Of a stretch of 12,774 bases of DNA, positions 1 to 7,900 are shown one piece after another; the stretch's first letter is position 1; each line of letters begins with the position of its first letter. Where the stretch lies: NCBI GenBank assembly GCA_002478045.1, contig DLLT01000055.1, positions 1 through 12,774 of the forward strand, in the 5' to 3' direction. The stretch is from Porphyromonadaceae bacterium UBA7555. Lineage in GTDB: Bacteria; Bacteroidota; Bacteroidia; Bacteroidales; Muribaculaceae. The position numbers and the translations under genes are program-made. The notes below the pieces were generated by a model. It was not told the origin of the DNA. It worked only from the letters and a program-made list of their open reading frames with translations, and ran no database searches.

Positions 1-2
1 CC

Positions 3-327
3 GTCGTCGCGATGATGCTGCCTTACGTCGGGAAGATACGCTCGATAACCACCGACAACGGAAGCGAGTTCGCCGAGCACCGGTATATCGCCAAGCGACT
101 TAAAACCAAGATATTCTTTGCACATCCATACTCTTCGTGGGAAAAAGGCTGCATCGAATACAACAACAAGCTGATCCGGCAGTACATCCCAAAAGGTACG
201 GACTTCCGCACTATCTCGGACGACATGCTCAGAAAGATAATCATCAAGATTAACAAGCGACCAAGACTCAAGACTGAAACTCGGCTTTTCTTCCCCGGTC
301 GCTGAATTCTTCAAATATATTGGCTAA
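3..327 (+). pseudogene. IS30-family transposase, 3' fragment with a frameshift near the C-terminus
   Basis: This is the C-terminal half of a DDE transposase, which cuts and joins the IS ends. The frame is open from position 3, so the gene starts outside the window. Visible IS30 hallmarks are ITTDNGSEF (second catalytic Asp), HPYSSWEKG, and IEYNNKLIRQY with the catalytic Glu. The Asp-to-Glu spacing is 33 residues, as in IS30 proteins. As it stands, the frame ends at 305 after NKRPRLKTETRLFFPGR. The family normally continues NKRPRxKLGFxxP, and exactly that text (RLKLGFSSPVAEFFKYIG, stop at 325-327) appears one frame over. The switch is explained by a perfect 7-bp tandem duplication at 262-275; removing one copy restores the family-like tail. 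The catalytic residues precede the lesion, so some activity is not excluded. A sequencing or assembly error is the main alternative to a true pseudogene. Confidence 0.85.
262..275 (+). repeat. 7-bp tandem duplication (caagact x2) shifting the transposase frame
   Basis: Two identical copies of caagact lie head to tail at 262-268 and 269-275. Seven bases is not a multiple of three, so the extra copy shifts the transposase frame by +1. Deleting one copy gives the expected IS30 C-terminus. It looks like a replication-slippage event. Confidence 0.85.
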
Positions 328-333
328 TTTTGC

Positions 334-353
334 ACTTGATACTGGAATCTACC
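334..353 (+). repeat. IS30-family terminal inverted repeat (right end of left IS copy)
   Basis: These twenty bases are the perfect reverse complement of 12755-12774. They begin 7 bases after the restored transposase stop (325-327), a usual position for an IS right end. The repeat may extend inward beyond 334, but the right-hand copy is cut off by the window edge. Outward of 353 the two sequences differ, so the trailing acc marks the outer edge. Confidence 0.85.
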
Positions 354-371
354 ATGTACGGTGTAGAAATA

Positions 372-405
372 ATATGCCGCATAGGGTTAATCCCATGCGG
401 CATAT
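372..405 (-). terminator. Hairpin terminator downstream of glgP
   Basis: A perfect 11-bp stem (372-382 with 395-405) is extended, past one unpaired A, by a GGG/CCC step, with a 5-base loop (387-391). It lies 47 bases beyond the glgP stop. Read on the minus strand, the stem is followed by the T-rich tract attatttct. The stem is strong, but the T tract is interrupted, so an intrinsic terminator for the glycogen operon is likely rather than certain. The IS edge lies 18 bases further on. Confidence 0.6.
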
Positions 406-451
406 AAGTTATGACTTGTATAGTAGTGCTGCTTAAGACTATTGAAAGTCG

Positions 452-3010
452 TTAAATCCAACGAGTGAATGCGAAGTCTTGACGGTGGGGCAGTTCATCA
501 TTCCACGGATAGATACGGAATCCGTAACGGAGTACTCCCGGATCTTTGATGCGAGATTCGAGCTCGTAAGTGATAACGTTGCCGTCTTCTTTGATAATCT
601 TGAAGGGAAGACGTTCGACAAGACTATTGGCGCCGTCTTGAGTGTTGTATACTACTTGTTCGACAGCGAGGTCGCGACCTATACCGTTGGTGTCAAGAGT
701 AACTTCGACACGGTATTTGTCGCCGGTGATACCATTGGCGGTTTCGCCTTGTTGTTTGATGTCAAGCACTTTGATGCCGTCCCAAGCTGCCGCTACGTGC
801 TCTTTCCAAGCAACGATGTCTTTGGCCAAGGCATAGTCATTGGCTGCAAGTCTTCCTGCTCGGCGAGCTTCTTTTTCATAGAATTTGGCGATGTAGTCGT
901 CAATCATACGCTTCATCGTAAAGTGTGGAGCAATATGACCTATGGAGCCTTTGATATACTGTATCCACTCGGGCGAATATCCCTTGGAATTCTTTGCAAA
1001 GTATAGAGGGATGATTTCGTTTTCGAGCATAGAGTATATTGTGGCGGCATCCAACTTGTCTTGCTGAGCTTGGTCGGTGAAGGTTCGTTTGTCAGTGAGT
1101 GCCCATCCGGCTTTTTCGTCAAAACGATAGCCTTCGTACCACCATCCGTCAAGGACGCTGAAGTTTAGCACTCCGTTCATCTCGGCTTTTTCGCCGGAGG
1201 TGCCTGATGCTTCAAGCGGACGTGTCGGAGTGTTTAGCCATATGTCCACGCCGGTGACGAGTCGTTTGGCTACGACCATATTGTAGTCCTCGAGGAAGAT
1301 GATTTTGCCCAAGAATTGGGGCATGCGCGAAATCTCGATGATGCGCTTGATCAGGGCTTGGCCGGCACCATCGGCGGGGTGCGCTTTGCCTGAGAAGATG
1401 AATTGTACGGGGAATTTCTCGTTGTTGACAATCTTGTCGAGGCGGTCAAGGTCGGTGAATAGCAGGTGCGCACGCTTGTAGGTGGCAAAGCGACGTGCAA
1501 AGCCGATGATGAGTGCGTTAGGATTGATCTTATCAATGATTTTCATAACTGCCGAGGGATCACCCTGATTTGCAAGCCATTTGGCTTCGAAATCGCGTTT
1601 GACAAATTTTATGAACTTGTTCTTGAGTGTCATGCGCATATTCCATATTTCTTCATCGGGTACGTTGAAGATACCTTTCCATGCTTCGGGGTTGCTTTGG
1701 TCTGCAAAGAATTCTTTACCAAGATGTTTGGTATAGAATGCTTTCCACTCACTGGCGGCCCAAGTGGGCATATGAACGCCGTTGGTGACATATCCTACGT
1801 GGCTTTCCTCCCAAGAATAGCCTTTCCAGATGCCGGAGAACATCTTTTTGGATACTTCGCCGTGCAACCAGCTTACACCGTTTGATTCTTGGCAGGTGTT
1901 GAGTGCAAATACGCTCATAGAGAAACGTTCGGGGGTATCCGGGTTTTCACGACCCATGTTCATAAGGTCGTTCCAGGAGATGCCCAGGCGAGCGGGGAAT
2001 TCGCCCATGTATTTGCCGAAGAGGCTTTCGTCGAAGTAATCGTGGCCTGCAGGTACGGGGGTATGTACGGTGTATAAGCCGGAAGCGCGTACCAGTTCGA
2101 GGGCGACATTGAAGTCCAGATGTTCGTTCTGTACATAGTCTACAAGGCGCTGGAGATTGAGCAGCGCGGCATGGCCTTCATTGCAGTGGTAAAGCTGGGT
2201 TTTGATGCCAAGTTTTTTGAGCATAAGGATGCCACCGATACCGAGCAGGTATTCTTGTTTGATACGGTTTTCCCAATCGCCGCCGTAGAGCTGGTGTGTA
2301 ATTTGACGGTCGAACTCGCTATTCATATCAAAGTCCGTATCCATAAGGTACAGCTTCATGCGTCCTACGTTGACGCGCCAGATGTGGCTGTAGATTATGC
2401 GGCCGGGGTAGGGTACTTCGAGAATCATGGGCTTGCCGTCTTTGTCGAGTACTTGCTCGATGGGAAGCTGATTGAAGTTCTGAGGCTCGTAGTTGGCGAT
2501 TTGCTGACCGTCAACGCTGAGGCTTTGAGTGAAGTAGCCGTAACGATAGAGGAAGCCGACGGCGGTCATATCGACACGCGAGTCGGATGCTTCTTTGATA
2601 TAGTCGCCGGCGAGTACGCCTAAGCCTCCGGAGTAGATTTTGAGGCAGTTGCATAGACCGTATTCCATCGAGAAGTACGATACCGAAGGAATGTCTTTGC
2701 GCATAGGCTGGTTCATATAGTCTTGGAAGGCTATATATGTTTCGTCAATACGAGTGAGCAGCTCGTTGTCCGAAAGAATTTCGTCGAGACGTTCGGCGGT
2801 GAGTTGTTGGAGCAGCATCACCGGGTTTTCGCCCGTGGCACGCCACAAATCTGGATTAAGGTCACGGAAAAGGGTCTTAGCTTCGCTGTTCCATACCCAC
2901 CAAAGGTTTCGAGCAAGCTCGTCCAGCGGTTTAAGGCGACTGGGAAGCTCGGCTTTGACGGTCATGTCGCGCCACACGGGGGCGTTGGTTTTACTTACCG
3001 GAAGTTTCAT
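452..3010 (-). CDS. glgP: Alpha-glucan (glycogen/maltodextrin) phosphorylase, short bacterial form, GT35
   Basis: This enzyme cleaves terminal alpha-1,4-glucose from glycogen or maltodextrin with inorganic phosphate, releasing glucose-1-phosphate in the cytoplasm. It has 852 residues. An N-terminal DUF3417-type segment (about 13-115, LDELARNLWWVWN) is followed by the phosphorylase fold, with YFSMEYGL (112-119), the active-site loop CNEGHAALL (276-284), and YVTNGVHMPTW (407-417). The PLP-binding segment is RPLEASGTSGEKAEMNGVL, with the cofactor lysine at K608. It lacks the N-terminal regulatory region of muscle-type phosphorylases and matches the TM-glgP-like subfamily. An added C-terminal beta-rich domain (about 760-852) follows the catalytic core. 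No promoter was seen in the 95-base gap to the synthase gene upstream, so the two are probably one transcript, closed by the hairpin at 372-405. The ATG at 3010 has no Shine-Dalgarno sequence, as is usual in this phylum. Regulation is not visible. Confidence 0.95.
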   Translation of the reverse strand: MKLPVSKTNAPVWRDMTVKAELPSRLKPLDELARNLWWVWNSEAKTLFRDLNPDLWRATGENPVMLLQQLTAERLDEILSDNELLTRIDETYIAFQDYMNQPMRKDIPSVSYFSMEYGLCNCLKIYSGGLGVLAGDYIKEASDSRVDMTAVGFLYRYGYFTQSLSVDGQQIANYEPQNFNQLPIEQVLDKDGKPMILEVPYPGRIIYSHIWRVNVGRMKLYLMDTDFDMNSEFDRQITHQLYGGDWENRIKQEYLLGIGGILMLKKLGIKTQLYHCNEGHAALLNLQRLVDYVQNEHLDFNVALELVRASGLYTVHTPVPAGHDYFDESLFGKYMGEFPARLGISWNDLMNMGRENPDTPERFSMSVFALNTCQESNGVSWLHGEVSKKMFSGIWKGYSWEESHVGYVTNGVHMPTWAASEWKAFYTKHLGKEFFADQSNPEAWKGIFNVPDEEIWNMRMTLKNKFIKFVKRDFEAKWLANQGDPSAVMKIIDKINPNALIIGFARRFATYKRAHLLFTDLDRLDKIVNNEKFPVQFIFSGKAHPADGAGQALIKRIIEISRMPQFLGKIIFLEDYNMVVAKRLVTGVDIWLNTPTRPLEASGTSGEKAEMNGVLNFSVLDGWWYEGYRFDEKAGWALTDKRTFTDQAQQDKLDAATIYSMLENEIIPLYFAKNSKGYSPEWIQYIKGSIGHIAPHFTMKRMIDDYIAKFYEKEARRAGRLAANDYALAKDIVAWKEHVAAAWDGIKVLDIKQQGETANGITGDKYRVEVTLDTNGIGRDLAVEQVVYNTQDGANSLVERLPFKIIKEDGNVITYELESRIKDPGVLRYGFRIYPWNDELPHRQDFAFTRWI

Positions 3011-3105
3011 ATTGTCGTTAAGTTTTTGATGTTGTTTGGTCGTATATGATATAATCTTGATGCGCTCAACGGTATGTCCGTGAGGCTTTTTAGAAGTTGT
3101 GTCCG

Positions 3106-4782
3106 TTATTTGTTTTGTCTGGCTTCAGCCTTGGCAATGGCTTCGTGATATGCGGTTATGTAATGAGCTATTAGATTGTCCCATGTGGCCAATGTCGCGG
3201 TTTCGCGGCACGCTTTGGCTACTATTGCTAATTGGTCGGGCGCATCTTTATACAATTGACGAATGCTCGCGGCGATGTTTTCGCAAGCCCGGTCATAATT
3301 GCTGTCATTACGGTCGATGACGCATACTCCACCCGTTGCGTATTCATTTCTGGACAAGGATTTTACCCACCGACCGAATCCGCTGAGTGATGTGGTGATT
3401 GTGGGCACACCGAAGGCTACGCTTTCGAGCGGAGTGTATCCCCAGGGCTCGTAATAGCTGGGGAATACTGTGGCATCCAATGCTGTAAGCATTGTGTAGT
3501 AGTCCATATCGAAGACGCCGTCTTTGCCTGTCAGATAGCATGGTACGTATATTGTGTGGAGATGGTCTTCAATCGCATTGGTTACGCCAAGTCGGTGCAG
3601 ACCTACGGTGACTTCATCGTTGTCTTCGTTGTTGAGCCAATGCGTGAGATATGACTCTTGAAGCCTTTGGTGTATGCCCTCGGCCAAATTACTCATCAAG
3701 TCTTGACGCGGACCGGAAGTCCAGGCGGGCACCAAAATAAGTGATAAGATGCGACGTTGGCTATCTTTGAGTGTGGATAGTTGTTTACGTAAGGTATCGG
3801 TGGCATCGAGGTACATGTCGAGGCCCTTATTACGGTACTCGTGTCGGCCGCTTGTCGCTATGATGAACGTGTCTTCGGCATAATCGATGCCGGTTAGGGT
3901 CGCGGCTACATCCAAGATGCGTGCGCGAGCTTTTTTGCGTAGTTGTGCGTATTTGCGGGGACCGGGGACAAAGCCTTTCTCAAACCCATTAGGTGTCACT
4001 ACATCGGGACGGCGCTCAAGCAGTTGTTCACATTCATCGGCTGTAATCTCGCTGACGGTGGTGAAAATGTCGGCGACATGAGCGGCGGCTTTTTCAAGTG
4101 AATGTTTTGACTGCATATTCAGTTCGGCTGCCATTTGGTCGCCATTGTATTTGTCGAAATAGGCATATAGGGGCTTGCCGTTGCTGCAAATGCTACGACC
4201 TATGCTTGTAGCGTGAGTGGTGAATACGGTGGCAGCACGCGGCAGATAGTGTTTGGTATACAACAGCCCCATACCGGTAGTCCACTCGTCAAAGTGTGTA
4301 ATAACCTTGGCGTTGTCGGAAGCCGGAGCCATATAATCGGCCAGGTCCTTGATGACGTAGGCGGCAGCGATGCTGAATGCACATGCTTCATCGTAGTCGC
4401 CGTATGCGTGCAACGAATCGACGCCGTACCACTTCCACATATCACCGTATATTCGGTCTTTGATAGCGTATATACCATCAAAGTGCACAAGTATAGCTAT
4501 GGGACGTCCGGGAACTTCCCAACGTCCTATGCGTACGCTTACGCCTTCGGGTAGCAACAATTGGTCGCGCCAGGCTGCAAGCAATGTCTTGGATTCTTTG
4601 AAGTATGGCGATTGGTGTTCGGTAGTCCATACATCCGGACCGATAAAGATTGCACGGTCGTGATAGAGCTTCTGGAGATTGTGTGCCTTGGTAGACAACA
4701 CAGTATATATGCCACCGACCTTATTACATACCTCCCAAGAGGTTTCGATAAGCAGGTCTGTGCCTGTTGTTTTTTCGTCCAT
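3106..4782 (-). CDS. Glycogen synthase of the GT3 (eukaryote-like) family
   Basis: This enzyme extends alpha-1,4-glucan chains from a nucleotide-glucose donor in the cytoplasm. It has 558 residues with a GT-B fold. The nucleotide/acceptor loop near the N-terminus reads WEVCNKVGGIYTVLSTKA (16-33), which is the GT3 signature (the GT5 GlgA signature is KTGGL). Other landmarks are THFDEW (162-167), TTHATSIGR (188-196), GRHEYRNKG (312-320, carrying the conserved Arg313 and Lys319 of the donor site), and EPWGYTPLE (445-453, the two-glutamate motif of GT3 enzymes). It is shorter than fungal and animal synthases and shows no arginine cluster near the C-terminus, so glucose-6-phosphate control of the eukaryotic kind is unlikely (inference). 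It is the first gene of the synthase-phosphorylase pair, with its own Bacteroidetes-type promoter at 4821-4851. The donor sugar nucleotide (UDP- or ADP-glucose) cannot be read from the sequence. Confidence 0.93.
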   Translation of the reverse strand: MDEKTTGTDLLIETSWEVCNKVGGIYTVLSTKAHNLQKLYHDRAIFIGPDVWTTEHQSPYFKESKTLLAAWRDQLLLPEGVSVRIGRWEVPGRPIAILVHFDGIYAIKDRIYGDMWKWYGVDSLHAYGDYDEACAFSIAAAYVIKDLADYMAPASDNAKVITHFDEWTTGMGLLYTKHYLPRAATVFTTHATSIGRSICSNGKPLYAYFDKYNGDQMAAELNMQSKHSLEKAAAHVADIFTTVSEITADECEQLLERRPDVVTPNGFEKGFVPGPRKYAQLRKKARARILDVAATLTGIDYAEDTFIIATSGRHEYRNKGLDMYLDATDTLRKQLSTLKDSQRRILSLILVPAWTSGPRQDLMSNLAEGIHQRLQESYLTHWLNNEDNDEVTVGLHRLGVTNAIEDHLHTIYVPCYLTGKDGVFDMDYYTMLTALDATVFPSYYEPWGYTPLESVAFGVPTITTSLSGFGRWVKSLSRNEYATGGVCVIDRNDSNYDRACENIAASIRQLYKDAPDQLAIVAKACRETATLATWDNLIAHYITAYHEAIAKAEARQNK

Positions 4783-4820
4783 ATATATAAGTGAGAATGT
4801 AGTCTATTGGAATTGACTTG

Positions 4821-4851
4821 CAAAGTTAATCATTTTATTTGGAATATCAAT
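4821..4851 (-). promoter_or_regulatory. Bacteroidetes-type promoter of the glycogen synthase-phosphorylase operon
   Basis: On the minus strand, TAACTTTG (4821-4828) matches the -7 consensus TAnnTTTG in full. ATTG (4848-4851) lies 19 bases upstream, matching the -33 TTG core at its normal spacing. Transcription would start about 30-35 bases before the ATG at 4782. Confidence 0.7.
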
Positions 4852-4853
4852 AT

Positions 4854-4889
4854 AAAAAAGTTGGGCATTCCAAGCGGAAAGCCCAACTT
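4854..4889 (-). terminator. Intrinsic terminator of the GHL10 glycosidase gene
   Basis: A 9-bp stem (4858-4866 with 4881-4889) contains an inner TTCC/GGAA stem (4868-4871 with 4876-4879) capped by a 4-base loop. On the minus strand it is followed directly by a run of T (4859-4854), the classic intrinsic terminator form. It begins 25 bases past the stop codon at 4914-4916. The T run ends 2 bases before the -33 element of the next promoter. Confidence 0.85.
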
Positions 4890-4913
4890 GTTAGGAATTT
4901 ATGCGCTGAAGTT

Positions 4914-7900
4914 TCAGCGTACGATGATGCGTAGATTGTGTCCGGCAGCGCGTATCAAGTATACGCCGGGGGTCGGAGCTTCAACCGATGCGGTATCGGT
5001 CGCTCTGGTTACGAGCACACCGGCTGCATTGTATAGTTCAATGCTGTCTACCGTGCGGTTGAGGGTGATTGTCAGACCGTGTGACTTGGCATAGAGTTTC
5101 TCGCTGATGATGTCTACGTCATTGATTACGGAACCGGTATCTATGGTGACATCGTAGGCGGCAATGCCGTTACCGGCCACCAGGAAGTATACACGTGCGG
5201 TCTTGCCGTCTTCGCTTATGATGATATCTATAGGGGTGGAGCTGTGGGATGCTGTGGCGGACTCGACAGAACCGATGCCACCCTTGGGAATGTCGGCTAC
5301 AGTTTTCATACTTGCAAAGTCATCCTTGTCGGCGACTAATACTCCCATACGGAAGCCGTTAGCGCCGTTGAAGTCACTGCTGGGGTATATGGTGAAGTAT
5401 TTGCCGCTCAGGATGAAACGCATCGAGCCGTTGGCTTGAGTCGCTACTGGGTTGATGGAGGCGTTGTCGTCGAACGAGCCTATAATTTTGCCTGAGGCGA
5501 AAGAATAGCGAGCTACGTTGACGCTCATACCATTGGCGTAGAATTGGTCGGCTGAGATAGCGTGAATGCGAGGGGCAATACCGAAGTCACCTGCGGATGC
5601 CGGATAGGTCGCATTCATAGTCTTTGTTTCGGTGGCGGCAAGGGTGTAGTTTTTTACTGTCCAGCGAATTACGGTTTTGCTTTTTGCAACGCTTGCAAAT
5701 ACGTAGAAATTGCCGCTGGTTACATCGCCGTAGACGTCAAAGTGGTCAACGCGTGTCGGGCTGAGTCCGGTGCAGGAGAATTCGCCGAGGAGTTCAGCTT
5801 CACCTGTTGTGGGGTTGATGATGTGCAGGGTCAGGGGGTATGTGCCGATGTTGAGCGACATATTACCGCTTATGAGGTGATTGGCGTCATCACGTACCAA
5901 GGTGTTCCCCGGCAGGTATGAGGCTGAGATGTCTCCCACGGAGATGGTTTCGATACGTTCGCCGGTAGAGCCATCGTATTTGTCAAGGTAGCACTGCGAA
6001 TTTGGTGAGTTCTCGGCGCGGCGCAGCACATAAACGTAGTTGCCAAGTGCTGCGAGGCTACGGCAATGTTTGCCATCTTCTTCGAAGTATATGTTGTCGT
6101 AATCTTCCTTAACGGAACGTACCCAAAGATTAGCGATTTTTACATTTTCTGTTACGGCGTATTGTGCCGGGTCGCGTTTGATGGTGTAGCCGGGTTCGAA
6201 ATTGCCTACGGGCAGACTCTTAACGATGAAGTTGCGAGAGGACGAGGCTGCCGGATTCAGACGCTTGCCATCGGCGATTATGCGCCAATAGTGTGTGCCG
6301 ATTCCGAAATGCGAAGCGGCTACCGAGGCTGTCGTGGCAGTGGTGCGTTCGCTATAGGTGATGGAGGAGAATGTAGCATCCGAAGCTACTTGTAGTGTGT
6401 ATTCTGTAGCATTTGACGACTTAGTCCATTCAAAACCGACTGTTTCGCCTACTTCGGCGCCGTTAGCCGGGCTTTTGAGGGTGACAGCCTGTGCGTTGTC
6501 GTAGGGAGGTGTGACGCAACTGCGTATTTCGCTTGTGCTGGCCAATTTGCCTGATTGCTGTGATTTGACACACCAGTAAAGGACTTCTTCAGAGCCTCGG
6601 TCGCCCAAATCTACGGTCGTAGAAGTGGCTGTCCCCATATTTTTTTCGACAAACGGTTGAGAGCAAGCTTTGTCTGCGGCTACGAATAGTGTGTAGCTTG
6701 CGCCACCTCCCACATCACTCCACTTGAAAGTTGCGGTGAAGTCTACTTTGGCACCTTCTGCAGGGCTGATGAGCGATACGGCGGGAGTGCGCTCGGCGGT
6801 GTAACCGATGAGCGCCGGCTCGTACTCGTATCCATATCCATCGTATACGCATACTGCGTACCAGTATCCGGAAGTTTTGCCGGAAGGCAACGAATAGCTG
6901 TTGTCATATGATACGCCGAGGAGGTATTCGCCGTTGATGCCATCGCCGTCAGATGCCATCGCATCGTCCAATGTTATGGATGTCGGAATGGCATATATAC
7001 TGTAACGTATGATGGCCTTGCCGTTGGAGACTTTTGTCCAAGACAGTGTGGTGCCGGACTTTTTGGCGTTTGTCGGAGCGCCGTATGTCGGGTGTTCGTG
7101 CCAGCTTACGACAGGTACGAGCGCCTTGCGTTGGTACAAATTATTTTTGAGATAGTTGCTGAGTACTGACGAGTTCTTGACGTGCTTGGCGCTGTATAAG
7201 ATGCTGCCGCATCCGCTGACGCCTGTCTCGTAGTCGCGGTTGAGTTGCATTTGCAGCCCCAGCTGTTCGATGTTGGCTGTCGTATAGCTGTTGGCCATAT
7301 AAGACAGCGAGTGGCTCGAATAGAAGTGGCGGCCGAAGTGGTCGGCAACGTATGCCCACCATTTGGCGATGGGTCCGTAAGGAGAGGATGTAGCGGTTGT
7401 TTTCCAGTAAATCTGGGGCGATATGAAGTCTATGGAACCATCATACAGCCAGGCAAGCGGGTCTGAATAGATTTGGCCATATTGCCAGTCGCTTGATGGC
7501 GATGGGCAGGTGGTGACGCCGTATTTGCCGGCTACGGAAGAGGATGTGCCGGCTACGCCTGCGGGACTGACGCCGAAGCGAACGTCCGGGCGAGTCTCAT
7601 TGAGCATTTGTCGGAGATCGTTCATCAGTTTGCGTACGTTGTCGCGACGCCAATCGCCTATAGACATTGTACCTCCGGCGTTTTTGTATGCCTGATAGTC
7701 GCTGTAATCGCCGGCGCTACTATCTTCGTCTGTACCGCCTGCCGGGTAGAAGTAGTCATCGAACAAAAAGCCGTCTATAGCGTAGTTCTCGACAATTTCT
7801 TTGCATACGGCAACGATATGTTTGCGGACTTCCTCTTTACCGGGATTAAGAACGACGTAGCTGCCATTTGACAAAGCCCAACCGTTGTTTTTCCATTGGT

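Larger units (their letters stand above)
1..353 (+). mobile_element. Right-hand part of an IS30-family insertion sequence (left part outside window)
   Basis: This is the 3' end of an insertion sequence. It holds the end of an IS30-type transposase gene on the plus strand, then a short spacer, then a terminal inverted repeat whose outer edge lies at about 353. The same 20 bases occur in reverse complement at the extreme right end of the window (12755-12774), which marks this as an element terminus. The boundary is accurate to a base or two, because the two sequences diverge immediately after position 353. The element sits downstream of the glgP terminator hairpin and interrupts no visible gene. 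The left end, and any target-site duplication, cannot be seen. The family assignment rests on the transposase; the edge rests on the shared repeat. Confidence 0.85.

Noticed and set aside
479..1006. Open frame of 175 codons on the plus strand
   Set aside because: It lies wholly antisense to glgP, in a region where the glgP protein is clearly conserved, and its translation resembles no family I know.
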